From Erythrobacter sp. UBA1916 (GTDB lineage: Bacteria > Pseudomonadota > Alphaproteobacteria > Sphingomonadales > Sphingomonadaceae), in assembly GCA_002337385.1 (NCBI GenBank), contig DDFY01000034.1:1-23325 (forward strand): a stretch of DNA of 23,325 nt, read 5' to 3'. How positions within the stretch are numbered: position 1 is the stretch's first letter; each line of letters starts with the position of its first letter. The notes beneath the pieces were generated by a model that did no database searches, was not told the origin of the DNA, and was given only the letters and a program-made list of their open reading frames with translations. Shown here in pieces: positions 16,864 to 22,535 of this stretch. A program made the translations under genes and the position numbers.

Positions 16864-18573
16864 ATGGCAGGTATAACAGTCGAAAGCCGATATCTCAGCG
16901 ACATTTCGGTGGGTGATCTCAACGTCAAATGGAGCGCGCGCGGCGATCGTATCCTCCGCTACTACATCGACTTTCGCCATCGAACCTTGAATCTTCACCG
17001 CGAGCTTGGGGCCCCGGACTTGTCCATTCTGCAGGAGAAAGCGAATGCGCTTCTGGCATCATGGGACGAGAAGACCGACAAGCACAACGTGAAAACGATG
17101 TTCGCTGACGGCAAAGCCGAAGCGGAACGCCTCACGGTGCAGGCTGAACTCGAACGTGACCAGCTCTCGAATATCTTGTCGCACACGCTCGGGATCGACG
17201 ACACGGTAGATTGGGACGAACTTCGCAGGAATGATGCCTTCGGGCGTTCCGACAAATTCGACAGAGCGCGTCCGCAACTGGAACGTGAAAATGCGCCGGC
17301 TTACGAGGAGCCGAAGATCACCTTCTGGGACACATTGTTCGGCAAGAAGGCGAGCCTCATTCAGCAAGCTGAGGAGACACACGCTGTTCGAATGGAGGAA
17401 TGGCAACGACGCGAAGCGGCGCGGAAGGATGCGCACGATAAGTCAATTGTCGCCTACGAGATGGAAAGGTCCGCATTCCTGGCCAAACATGCTGAGGACA
17501 AGGCGGCGCATGATAAAGAGGTTGCAGAACATAACCGGGCGATTGAAGAGCTGATTGGATCCCTGCGAGAGGGACACGAAGAGGCGGTGATGGAACACGC
17601 TTCTCTCGTTCTGGAGGCCTCGAACTATCACGGCCTCATCGAGAAGGAATTCGTCCTCGATTATCGATCCCAAGACAAGACTTTGCTGGTCGAGTACGAA
17701 ATGCCGAACCCCGACGATCTCCCGACCGTGAAGTCCGTCCGGTTCGTCCGAGCAACCGGCGAGCTAAAAGAAACCCCGCTGGCCGCCAGAGCTAAGAAGG
17801 ATCTTTTCGAAGACACGATCTACCAGATTGCCTTGCGGAGCATTCACGAGGTTCTCGAAGCAGATGATTTCCAAAACATCGAGAACGTCGCGTTCAATGG
17901 CTTCGTCACCGCCATTAACCCCGCCAACGGACTCTCGAACCGCAACTGCATCCTCTCCGTTTTGTGCTCGCGAGCAGAGTTCGAAAAGATTGATCTTGCC
18001 CGTGTCGAGCCCAAGGCCTGCTTCAAGGCGCTGAGCGGCGTTTCCGCTGCTTCCTTGGCGGCGCTGGCACCTATCCCACCAATTATCACGATCGACAAAA
18101 GCGACCGCCGCTTCGTCGATGGCCGCGAGATTGCCGATACGCTCGATGCTTCGGTCAACTTGGCAGCGATGGACTGGGAAGACTTCGAACACCTGATCCG
18201 CGAGTTGTTCGAGAAGGAATTCAATTCGCGAGGGGGGGAGGTCAAGGTCACTCAGTCGAGCCGGGATGAGGGTGTCGATGCGATCGCATTCGACCCCGAC
18301 CCAATCAGTGGCGGCAAGATTGTTATCCAGGCCAAGCGGTACACTCGGACTGTCGGCGTTGCGGCGGTCCGCGACTTATATGGCACCGTAATGAATGAAG
18401 GAGCCACCAAGGGAATTCTAGTGACAACATCGGATTTCGGTCCTGATGCACATAAGTTCGCGACCGCGAAGCCGCTTTCTCTTCTGAACGGAGCGAACCT
18501 ATTGCACCTGCTCCGCAAGCATTCCTATGACGCGCGGATCGATTTGGCAGAGGCGAGAGAGGCTTTGGGTTGA
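16864..18573 (+). CDS. coiled-coil protein with C-terminal Mrr-type restriction endonuclease domain
   Basis: 569 residues from ATG 16864, chosen because GAAGGGGG (16852-16859) lies directly before it; the frame is open to an ATG at 16756 (605 residues), but that start has no ribosome binding site and AT-rich promoter-like sequence follows. The N-terminal ~150 residues are of unknown fold, then comes a charged helical/coiled-coil region (about 160-240, rich in EE/KA/RR), a middle domain, and at about 436-540 an Mrr_cat domain beginning MDWEDFEHLIRELF. Asp472 (DEGVDAIAFD) and Gln489-x-Lys491 (VIQAKRY) form the D-(Q)xK nuclease core; GILVTTSDFGPDA is also typical. Relatives cut modified or foreign DNA (type IV restriction). 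No methylase or second subunit is adjacent. G+C is visibly lower than in the tra operon, suggesting separate acquisition. Confidence 0.85.
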   Translation: MAGITVESRYLSDISVGDLNVKWSARGDRILRYYIDFRHRTLNLHRELGAPDLSILQEKANALLASWDEKTDKHNVKTMFADGKAEAERLTVQAELERDQLSNILSHTLGIDDTVDWDELRRNDAFGRSDKFDRARPQLERENAPAYEEPKITFWDTLFGKKASLIQQAEETHAVRMEEWQRREAARKDAHDKSIVAYEMERSAFLAKHAEDKAAHDKEVAEHNRAIEELIGSLREGHEEAVMEHASLVLEASNYHGLIEKEFVLDYRSQDKTLLVEYEMPNPDDLPTVKSVRFVRATGELKETPLAARAKKDLFEDTIYQIALRSIHEVLEADDFQNIENVAFNGFVTAINPANGLSNRNCILSVLCSRAEFEKIDLARVEPKACFKALSGVSAASLAALAPIPPIITIDKSDRRFVDGREIADTLDASVNLAAMDWEDFEHLIRELFEKEFNSRGGEVKVTQSSRDEGVDAIAFDPDPISGGKIVIQAKRYTRTVGVAAVRDLYGTVMNEGATKGILVTTSDFGPDAHKFATAKPLSLLNGANLLHLLRKHSYDARIDLAEAREALG

Positions 18574-18676
18574 AAAAGTTTCAAGACCGCTGGCGTCTGT
18601 GCTCAGAATGGCTCAATCGCCGTGCCGGAATGTGGGCCGGTTGCTAACAGTCCGCTCCCAGGCGACTGCGCAGCAG

Positions 18677-18696
18677 AAGCAGACGGCAGTCTGCTT
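18677..18696. terminator. inverted repeat between convergent genes, possible bidirectional terminator
   Basis: AAGCAGAC-GGCA-GTCTGCTT: a perfect 8-bp stem with a 4-base loop in the 211-bp gap between the convergent nuclease gene and the end of the mer-like operon. There is no T-run on either side, so it is not a canonical intrinsic terminator; its place is the main argument. I see no gene in 18574-18784. Confidence 0.35.
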
Positions 18697-18784
18697 GATC
18701 GAGACCACCCGCTCGTGTTCGCTTTGAAAAGGTTCTTGGTGGAGAGGGTCTCGTTTCTATTTCGCTGTGAACAGAAACCTGAGC

Positions 18785-19177
18785 TTACGCCGGTCTTCGC
18801 CAATACTTCCCTGCTATCCGTTCGGCGATAAAGCTGCCAGCAACTACCCCAAACGTGACCCAGATGATGACGCTTGGACCGTGTTTCCCGAAATCAGCCA
18901 AGCCGAATGCCACCATGGCAAAAAGCGCAGCACCAATCAGAAATGCTGGCCCTGCGATCATGCAGTGAAGCCGACGGCAACGCAAAGCGTTTAACGAGCA
19001 CGCCGCCCCCATCCATAGGAACAGCACCGCCGCGATTTCCACCCTCTCGTTCGGTTGCAGAAGTTCTGCGGTAAAGTTTAGGCCGATTAGCGCCGCAAAC
19101 GGCACGCCCCAGATTAGGATACGGTGCAGACGGTTGGCGGCCAAGTCACGCTTGTTGGTGGCTTCCGCGTTGCTCAT
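18785..19177 (-). CDS. membrane protein of the mer-like operon, Cys-containing
   Basis: 130 residues with four hydrophobic segments, about 20-38, 46-63, 73-92 and 102-120. Between the second and third lies CSLNALRCRRLHC (Cys60, Cys67, Cys72), at the membrane edge, followed by MIAGPAFLIGA. ATG 19177 overlaps the stop of the flavoprotein gene (ATGA), so it is the last gene of the minus-strand operon. No family name can be given with certainty. Context and the Cys at a membrane boundary suggest a role in binding or moving thiophilic metal; this is inference. Confidence 0.7.
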   Translation of the reverse strand: MSNAEATNKRDLAANRLHRILIWGVPFAALIGLNFTAELLQPNERVEIAAVLFLWMGAACSLNALRCRRLHCMIAGPAFLIGAALFAMVAFGLADFGKHGPSVIIWVTFGVVAGSFIAERIAGKYWRRPA

Positions 19178-20505
19178 CCCAACATATACCCTGCATCGGA
19201 GGCCGCCGTCGGATAAGCGAACATGGTAGATTTGATGTCGTCCGCGTTTAGCCCATGGCGCATGGCCAAGCCGAAGATATTGACGAGCTCGTCGGCGTCA
19301 GGGCCGACCAAGTGGGCTCCAAGGATGCGTCCCGTTCCGTTCTCGACCAGCAGCTTGTGGCCGTAGATCTCTTCGTTCAGCCGCCTCGCCGAGAACCAAC
19401 CAGGGTGCGAGCCAGCATGCACCGTGAAATCCAGCCCTGCCTCACGCGCCTCGCTTTCCAGCATTCCGACCCTGGCCGCCGGCGGCTCCGTGAAAAGTGC
19501 ACTTGGCACCCCTCGATAGTTCGGAGTTCGACCGGTATCATCGAGTATGTTTTCTACCACGACCTTGGCATCGTTACTGGAGACTGGAGTCAGTGGCGGG
19601 CCATTTGCAGCAGCGTCACCTGCCGCGAAGACCTTGGGGTTACTTTGGCTCCGTAGCTGGGCGGTAAGTGCCAAGCGACCCGCGTCACAGGCGACGTCTC
19701 CCGCCTCCAGATCGAGCGAGCCGATCGCAGGGATTCTTCCGGCAGCGTGCACCACCAGGCTCCCTTCGATCCTGCGGTCGCCAGCATGGACGGTCAGCAC
19801 GCTGCCTTTCTTCGTTACGCGGTCCACTTCAGCGTCCACAATTTCGATGCCGAGATCATCGAAACTTGGCATGAGCCAATCGACCGTGTCAGGGTCGAAG
19901 GCTTTCAGAATGCGGCCTCGTTGGAAGATTGTGACCTTTGCACCGGCGCGCGCGGCGAGGTGGGCAAATTCTGCGGCAATGTATCCGCCGCCGACGAATA
20001 CGATCCGATCTGGAAGGGTTTTGAGTTCTAGGAATGCATCGCTGTGAATCAGCAATTCCTCACCTTCGATCCCAAGCGGTCGAGGCTCTGCTCCCGTTGC
20101 GATAAGAGCGTGCGAGAAACTCAGTTCCCGGTCGCCTATCACGATCCTGTCGGGGCCAGCAAAGCGTGCCGCGCCGTGAAAAGTCGCGACGCCCTTACGC
20201 TCGTAGCGAGCTTCCTGCTTTTCAGGGACGGGGTCGGTAAAGCTGCGCTTGAATGCCTGGAGGTCGGCCCAATCAATTGAAACCGAGCCCTTGATGCCCT
20301 TCCCCTTCATTCGCCTGTATGCCGCGAGCGCTTCCTCTCCGCTCACCATCATCTTTTTCGGGTCGCACCCTCGAAGCGCACATGTGCCACCGTAAGGCCG
20401 ATAATCGATAACCGCGCAGCGCTTCCCGGCGTTGGCCATCTGGTGGACCGCGACCTGCGCAGCAGTTCCCGATCCGATGGCGACGAAATCGAAAGCCTCA
20501 GCCAT
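19174..20505 (-). CDS. merA: MerA-like FAD/NAD(P)-dependent disulfide oxidoreductase
   Basis: 443 residues from ATG 20505 (AAGGGG upstream on the minus strand; a longer frame to 20661 is not supported). FAD-binding AIGSGTAAQ at about 10-18, redox disulfide GGTCALRGCDPKK (Cys42, Cys47), NAD(P)-binding VGGGYIAAEFA near residue 175, FAD motif VFAAGDAAA, then a dimerisation domain. Known relatives are mercuric reductase, dihydrolipoamide dehydrogenase and glutathione reductase. The catalytic His-Pro of the latter two is Tyr431-Pro here, and Tyr is what MerA has at that place, but the C-terminal Cys-Cys of MerA is missing (ends DAGYMLG), as is the N-terminal metal-binding domain. Position in a merR/merT operon argues for Hg(II) or another thiophilic metal substrate. 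Symbol is therefore tentative. Confidence 0.8.
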   Translation of the reverse strand: MAEAFDFVAIGSGTAAQVAVHQMANAGKRCAVIDYRPYGGTCALRGCDPKKMMVSGEEALAAYRRMKGKGIKGSVSIDWADLQAFKRSFTDPVPEKQEARYERKGVATFHGAARFAGPDRIVIGDRELSFSHALIATGAEPRPLGIEGEELLIHSDAFLELKTLPDRIVFVGGGYIAAEFAHLAARAGAKVTIFQRGRILKAFDPDTVDWLMPSFDDLGIEIVDAEVDRVTKKGSVLTVHAGDRRIEGSLVVHAAGRIPAIGSLDLEAGDVACDAGRLALTAQLRSQSNPKVFAAGDAAANGPPLTPVSSNDAKVVVENILDDTGRTPNYRGVPSALFTEPPAARVGMLESEAREAGLDFTVHAGSHPGWFSARRLNEEIYGHKLLVENGTGRILGAHLVGPDADELVNIFGLAMRHGLNADDIKSTMFAYPTAASDAGYMLG

Positions 20506-20710
20506 GGCAGCAATCCCCTTCCTGTATTGGGGGGCAGGGAACGGTGCCGTACGAGCAAAACACGCAGCAATCGCCTTGGAGCGGCTGAAGGCGAACGCCG
20601 CAACCCGCGCAGTTATGGAAGAACAGGCAAGCGTTGGTCGGCATTTCCATGTCCTCCTCATGACCGCATTCGGGACAGCGCAAGCGCGAGATCAGGATCG
20701 GATCAGCCAT
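20498..20710 (-). CDS. GDCCVxC-motif small Cys-rich protein
   Basis: 70 residues from ATG 20710 (inside the merT end, 8-base overlap; a GTG at 20722 is also in frame). Eleven cysteines: CPECG and CAGCG look like a zinc-ribbon pair, then GDCCVFCSYGTVPCPP, the motif naming the GDCCVxC (seleno)protein family, in which the last Cys is sometimes selenocysteine; here it is Cys52. The protein ends GDCCHG (Cys67, Cys68). Family members are found in mercury-resistance operons; biochemical role not established as far as I know. It overlaps the flavoprotein start by 8 bases, implying coupled synthesis. Confidence 0.85.
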   Translation of the reverse strand: MADPILISRLRCPECGHEEDMEMPTNACLFFHNCAGCGVRLQPLQGDCCVFCSYGTVPCPPIQEGDCCHG

Positions 20711-21050
20711 AGAGGAAGGCACCTGTCAGCAGCGCCGCACCGATGGCAATTCCTATGGCGGTCAGCGCTCGATAAGTCGATGATCCGCATGCACTGTCCG
20801 CCGGGCATGTTCGTGCCTGCCGAAACTGCCAGAGCAAACGGAGGGTCGCAGCGAGAAGAAGAGCCGACGCCAGGGTCAGCAACGGGACGCGATAGGGGGC
20901 CAGGACCGGCGAGATGCTGCCAAGCCACGCCGAGCCCACACCCACCGACGCGAGCATCAAGGGCAGTGCACAGCATGCAGCTGCCCCGAAGGCTGCAAAG
21001 ATACCTCCGCCCGTCGCCAATCCGTTCCACCATGTGCTGATGCCGCGCAT
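20703..21050 (-). CDS. merT: MerT-like mercuric ion transporter
   Basis: 115 residues from ATG 21050, with AAGGA six bases upstream on the minus strand; the frame extends to 21083 but without such a site. Classical MerT is 116 residues. Three membrane helices: about 10-32 containing the vicinal pair Cys26-Cys27 (GAAACCALP), about 46-70, and 94-113. A cytoplasmic loop between helices 2 and 3 holds Cys82 and Cys88 (TCPADSACGSS), six apart as Cys76/Cys82 in Tn501 MerT. Known role: inner-membrane uptake of Hg(II) and delivery to the reductase. No merP gene is adjacent. First gene of the minus-strand operon under the MerR-type promoter. Confidence 0.9.
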   Translation of the reverse strand: MRGISTWWNGLATGGGIFAAFGAAACCALPLMLASVGVGSAWLGSISPVLAPYRVPLLTLASALLLAATLRLLWQFRQARTCPADSACGSSTYRALTAIGIAIGAALLTGAFLYG

Positions 21051-21061
21051 CGATCGTCCTT

Positions 21062-21090
21062 TTGCAAACCTCGATTCGCACACCTATTTA
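21062..21090 (+). promoter_or_regulatory. candidate merR promoter
   Basis: TTGCAA (21062-21067), 17-base spacer, TATTTA (21085-21090), on the plus strand, 35 bases before the merR start. The -10 hexamer is the same six base pairs that, read on the other strand as TAAATA, serve the structural-gene promoter, so the two promoters overlap and MerR bound next to them could control both. Confidence 0.45.
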
Positions 21091-21115
21091 CAGTCTGTAG
21101 CAACTACAGACTCAA
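21085..21115 (-). promoter_or_regulatory. MerR-type promoter of the merT operon (19-bp spacer)
   Basis: On the minus strand, TTGAGT (complement of 21110-21115) and TAAATA (complement of 21085-21090) are 19 bases apart, the overlong spacer that marks MerR-activated promoters and makes them inactive until the regulator untwists the DNA. The merT start is 35 bases downstream. Confidence 0.75.
21092..21112. promoter_or_regulatory. MerR operator, perfect dyad
   Basis: AGTCTGTAG-CAA-CTACAGACT: two perfect 9-base arms around a 3-base centre, lying within the 19-bp promoter spacer and reaching into the -35 hexamer, exactly where MerR dimers bind. Confidence 0.85.
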
Positions 21116-21125
21116 GAGGTTGGCT

Positions 21126-21515
21126 TTGAAAATTGGCGAAGTGGCGAAGCGGACCGGGTGTAACATCGAGACAATCCGGTATTACGAACGGATAGGCGTT
21201 ATCGATGCTCCGCCGAGAAGGGGCGCCTACCGCGACTATGGTCCTCACGACACGGAGCGCCTCCGCTTCATTCGGCGCGCGCGCGAACTCGGATTTTCCC
21301 TCGAAGAGGTGCGGGCATTGCTTGACTTAACGCCAGGTCAGGAAGTGCGTTGCGATGAGGTGCAATCGATCGCCGAACAGCACCTCGCAAACATCCGTGC
21401 GAAGCGGGCCGACCTTGAGCGTATGGAGAACGCTCTCGCTAAACTGATCGAGCAATGTGGCACCACGAGCAATGATCGGTGCCCGGTATTGGAAAGCCTC
21501 GCGGGCGAAGGCTAG
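21126..21515 (+). CDS. merR: MerR, Hg(II)-type transcriptional regulator
   Basis: 129 residues from TTG 21126, which is six bases after AAGAGG (21114-21119); an in-frame TTG at 21120 touches that site and is less likely. N-terminal winged HTH (KIGEVAKRTGCNIETIRYYE), dimerisation helix, and three cysteines at 76, 111 and 119 (VRCDEV, IEQCGTT, DRCPVL). Their spacing (35, 8) is nearly that of Cys82, Cys117 and Cys126 of Tn501 MerR (35, 9), which bind one Hg(II) across the dimer. Known role: represses, and with Hg(II) activates, the divergent operon. The dyad in the 19-bp promoter spacer fits this. Confidence 0.92.
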   Translation: MKIGEVAKRTGCNIETIRYYERIGVIDAPPRRGAYRDYGPHDTERLRFIRRARELGFSLEEVRALLDLTPGQEVRCDEVQSIAEQHLANIRAKRADLERMENALAKLIEQCGTTSNDRCPVLESLAGEG

Positions 21516-21789
21516 CCCAGCGAATTCAAGCTACAGACCAACGGGTTTCCACCCAGCACTCAAAATTGGCGCAGCCTGCCGGATCAGAAAAGCAAGCGGT
21601 CCGCTTTCGGGCACCTTGCAATGTGCGGCCTACGACCAGAATTGGGGCGCATTTCCGCCGATGGCTTGCCTGACTGATCGGCAGATCTCTGGACGAGAGC
21701 TCCGTCATCGAAAGACCGATGAAAAGGCTGGAAAAAGTTCTGCGAAGTGACGACTGCTCGCGCTTTGTCGCCGTCAATCTCCGCCCATA
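21516..21789. other. gene-free stretch between merR and the hip locus
   Basis: About 270 bases in which I find no gene with a start, ribosome binding site and coding character. Only minor symmetry is seen, such as AAGCGG-T-CCGCTT at 21594-21606, with a loop too short for an RNA hairpin. The G+C falls sharply at the right end, where the hip operators begin. Confidence 0.5.
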
Positions 21790-21805
21790 ATATGCGATGA
21801 CATAT
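21790..21805. promoter_or_regulatory. hip operator-like site 1
   Basis: ATATG-CGATGA-CATAT, perfect 5-base arms around six bases. First of four sites sharing the core TATG-N6-CATA upstream of hipB; its centre is 30 bp from that of site 2. Confidence 0.6.
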
Positions 21806-21820
21806 GAGGATTCAGAAATT

Positions 21821-21834
21821 TATGCCTCTACATA
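21821..21834. promoter_or_regulatory. hip operator-like site 2
   Basis: TATG-CCTCTA-CATA, the core alone with perfect 4-base arms. Its centre lies 30 bp after site 1 and 44 bp before site 3. Confidence 0.55.
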
Positions 21835-21840
21835 TTTCTG

Positions 21841-21870
21841 TTGTACCTCTCACAAATAAGAGTATATGCT
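21841..21870 (+). promoter_or_regulatory. candidate hipBA promoter
   Basis: TTGTAC (21841-21846), 18-base spacer, TATGCT (21865-21870). The match to sigma70 consensus is partial. Operator-like site 3 overlaps the -10 and site 4 covers the leader, so repression by HipB would be direct. No ribosome binding site is seen before hipB. Confidence 0.35.
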
Positions 21871-21880
21871 AAAACATATA
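21863..21880. promoter_or_regulatory. hip operator-like site 3
   Basis: TATATG-CTAAAA-CATATA, perfect 6-base arms, the longest of the four. It overlaps the candidate -10 element. Its centre lies 30 bp before that of site 4. Confidence 0.65.
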
Positions 21881-21893
21881 TACGTCGATCAAC

Positions 21894-21909
21894 ATATGCA
21901 GAAACATAT
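21894..21909. promoter_or_regulatory. hip operator-like site 4
   Basis: ATATG-CAGAAA-CATAT, perfect 5-base arms, ending two bases before the hipB ATG, so that it fills the place of a ribosome binding site. Confidence 0.6.
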
Positions 21910-21911
21910 TT

Positions 21912-22535
21912 ATGAGCACGGCAATCGAAGACATCGCCGCAAGCATCAAAGTGGCTCGGATAGCAAAAGGCTTTACCCAGAAACAGCTGGGTGAGCGGGT
22001 GGGCTTGCCTCAAAGCCACATCTCCAAAATCGAAGGCGGGAATGTAGACCTACAGATTTCCAGCCTTGTCGAAATAGCGCGCGCGCTCGACCTCGAACTG
22101 AAGCTAGTGCCTCGAAGGACCGTACCGGCGATCGAAGGCGTTGTTCGCTCACAGCGCGAAAGAAGCGAGGCCAGTCGAACGCTCGCAACGATTGCCGAAA
22201 CCAACCGGTTCGCTGAGCGACTACGGCAGAGCTATCCGAGCGTCACCGAGGTGAATGAGTTTCAAAGCGCCCTGAAAGATATCCAGACCATTAATTTCAC
22301 TCCCGAAACGCTCAAAGCCATCCAGCAGGCTTTGCAGCCCGTCGCTCATCTGAAAAAGCATCTTCAGGACCTCGGCTGGGCGCTTGAGCAAAAAGAAGGA
22401 ACGAAGAAACTCGCCCAGCAGATCGCGGCATCCACACGTGCCCTACGGCACGTCAGAAACCTGCAGGTTCACTCAATCGATCGAGATAGTGCCCACAGAC
22501 TGCCTGCTTACCGGCTTGAGGACGACGCCACATGA
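21912..22535 (+). CDS. hipB: HipB-type antitoxin with long C-terminal extension
   Basis: 207 residues. The N-terminal XRE HTH (about 9-66: GFTQKQLGERVGLPQSHISK, SLVEIARALDLELKLVPR) is followed by some 135 residues of helical sequence of unknown fold, whereas E. coli HipB has only 88 residues in all. Known role: binds and inhibits HipA and represses the operon through palindromic operators. Four TATG-N6-CATA sites upstream fit this. The start ATG 21912 has no ribosome binding site, being preceded directly by operator 4. The stop overlaps the hipA ATG (ATGA). The extension might add dimerisation or HipA contact; nothing visible decides this. Confidence 0.85.
   Translation: MSTAIEDIAASIKVARIAKGFTQKQLGERVGLPQSHISKIEGGNVDLQISSLVEIARALDLELKLVPRRTVPAIEGVVRSQRERSEASRTLATIAETNRFAERLRQSYPSVTEVNEFQSALKDIQTINFTPETLKAIQQALQPVAHLKKHLQDLGWALEQKEGTKKLAQQIAASTRALRHVRNLQVHSIDRDSAHRLPAYRLEDDAT

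Noticed and set aside
18603..18803. 66-codon minus-strand frame (and a plus-strand frame) behind the mer-like operon
   Set aside because: Overlaps the end of the membrane protein gene, with no start signal and no coding character.
20506..20661. 52-codon N-terminal extension of the MerA-like protein, possibly a metal-binding domain
   Set aside because: It lies opposite no free space but within the GDCCVxC gene in another frame, has no GMTCxxC motif, and ATG 20505 has its own ribosome binding site.
21594..21606. AAGCGG-T-CCGCTT inverted repeat behind merR
   Set aside because: A one-base loop cannot form an RNA hairpin of this size, there is no T-run, and short symmetries of this kind are expected by chance.
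21526..21777. 83-codon minus-strand frame between merR and hipB
   Set aside because: No ribosome binding site, low-complexity Arg/Ser composition and no family resemblance.
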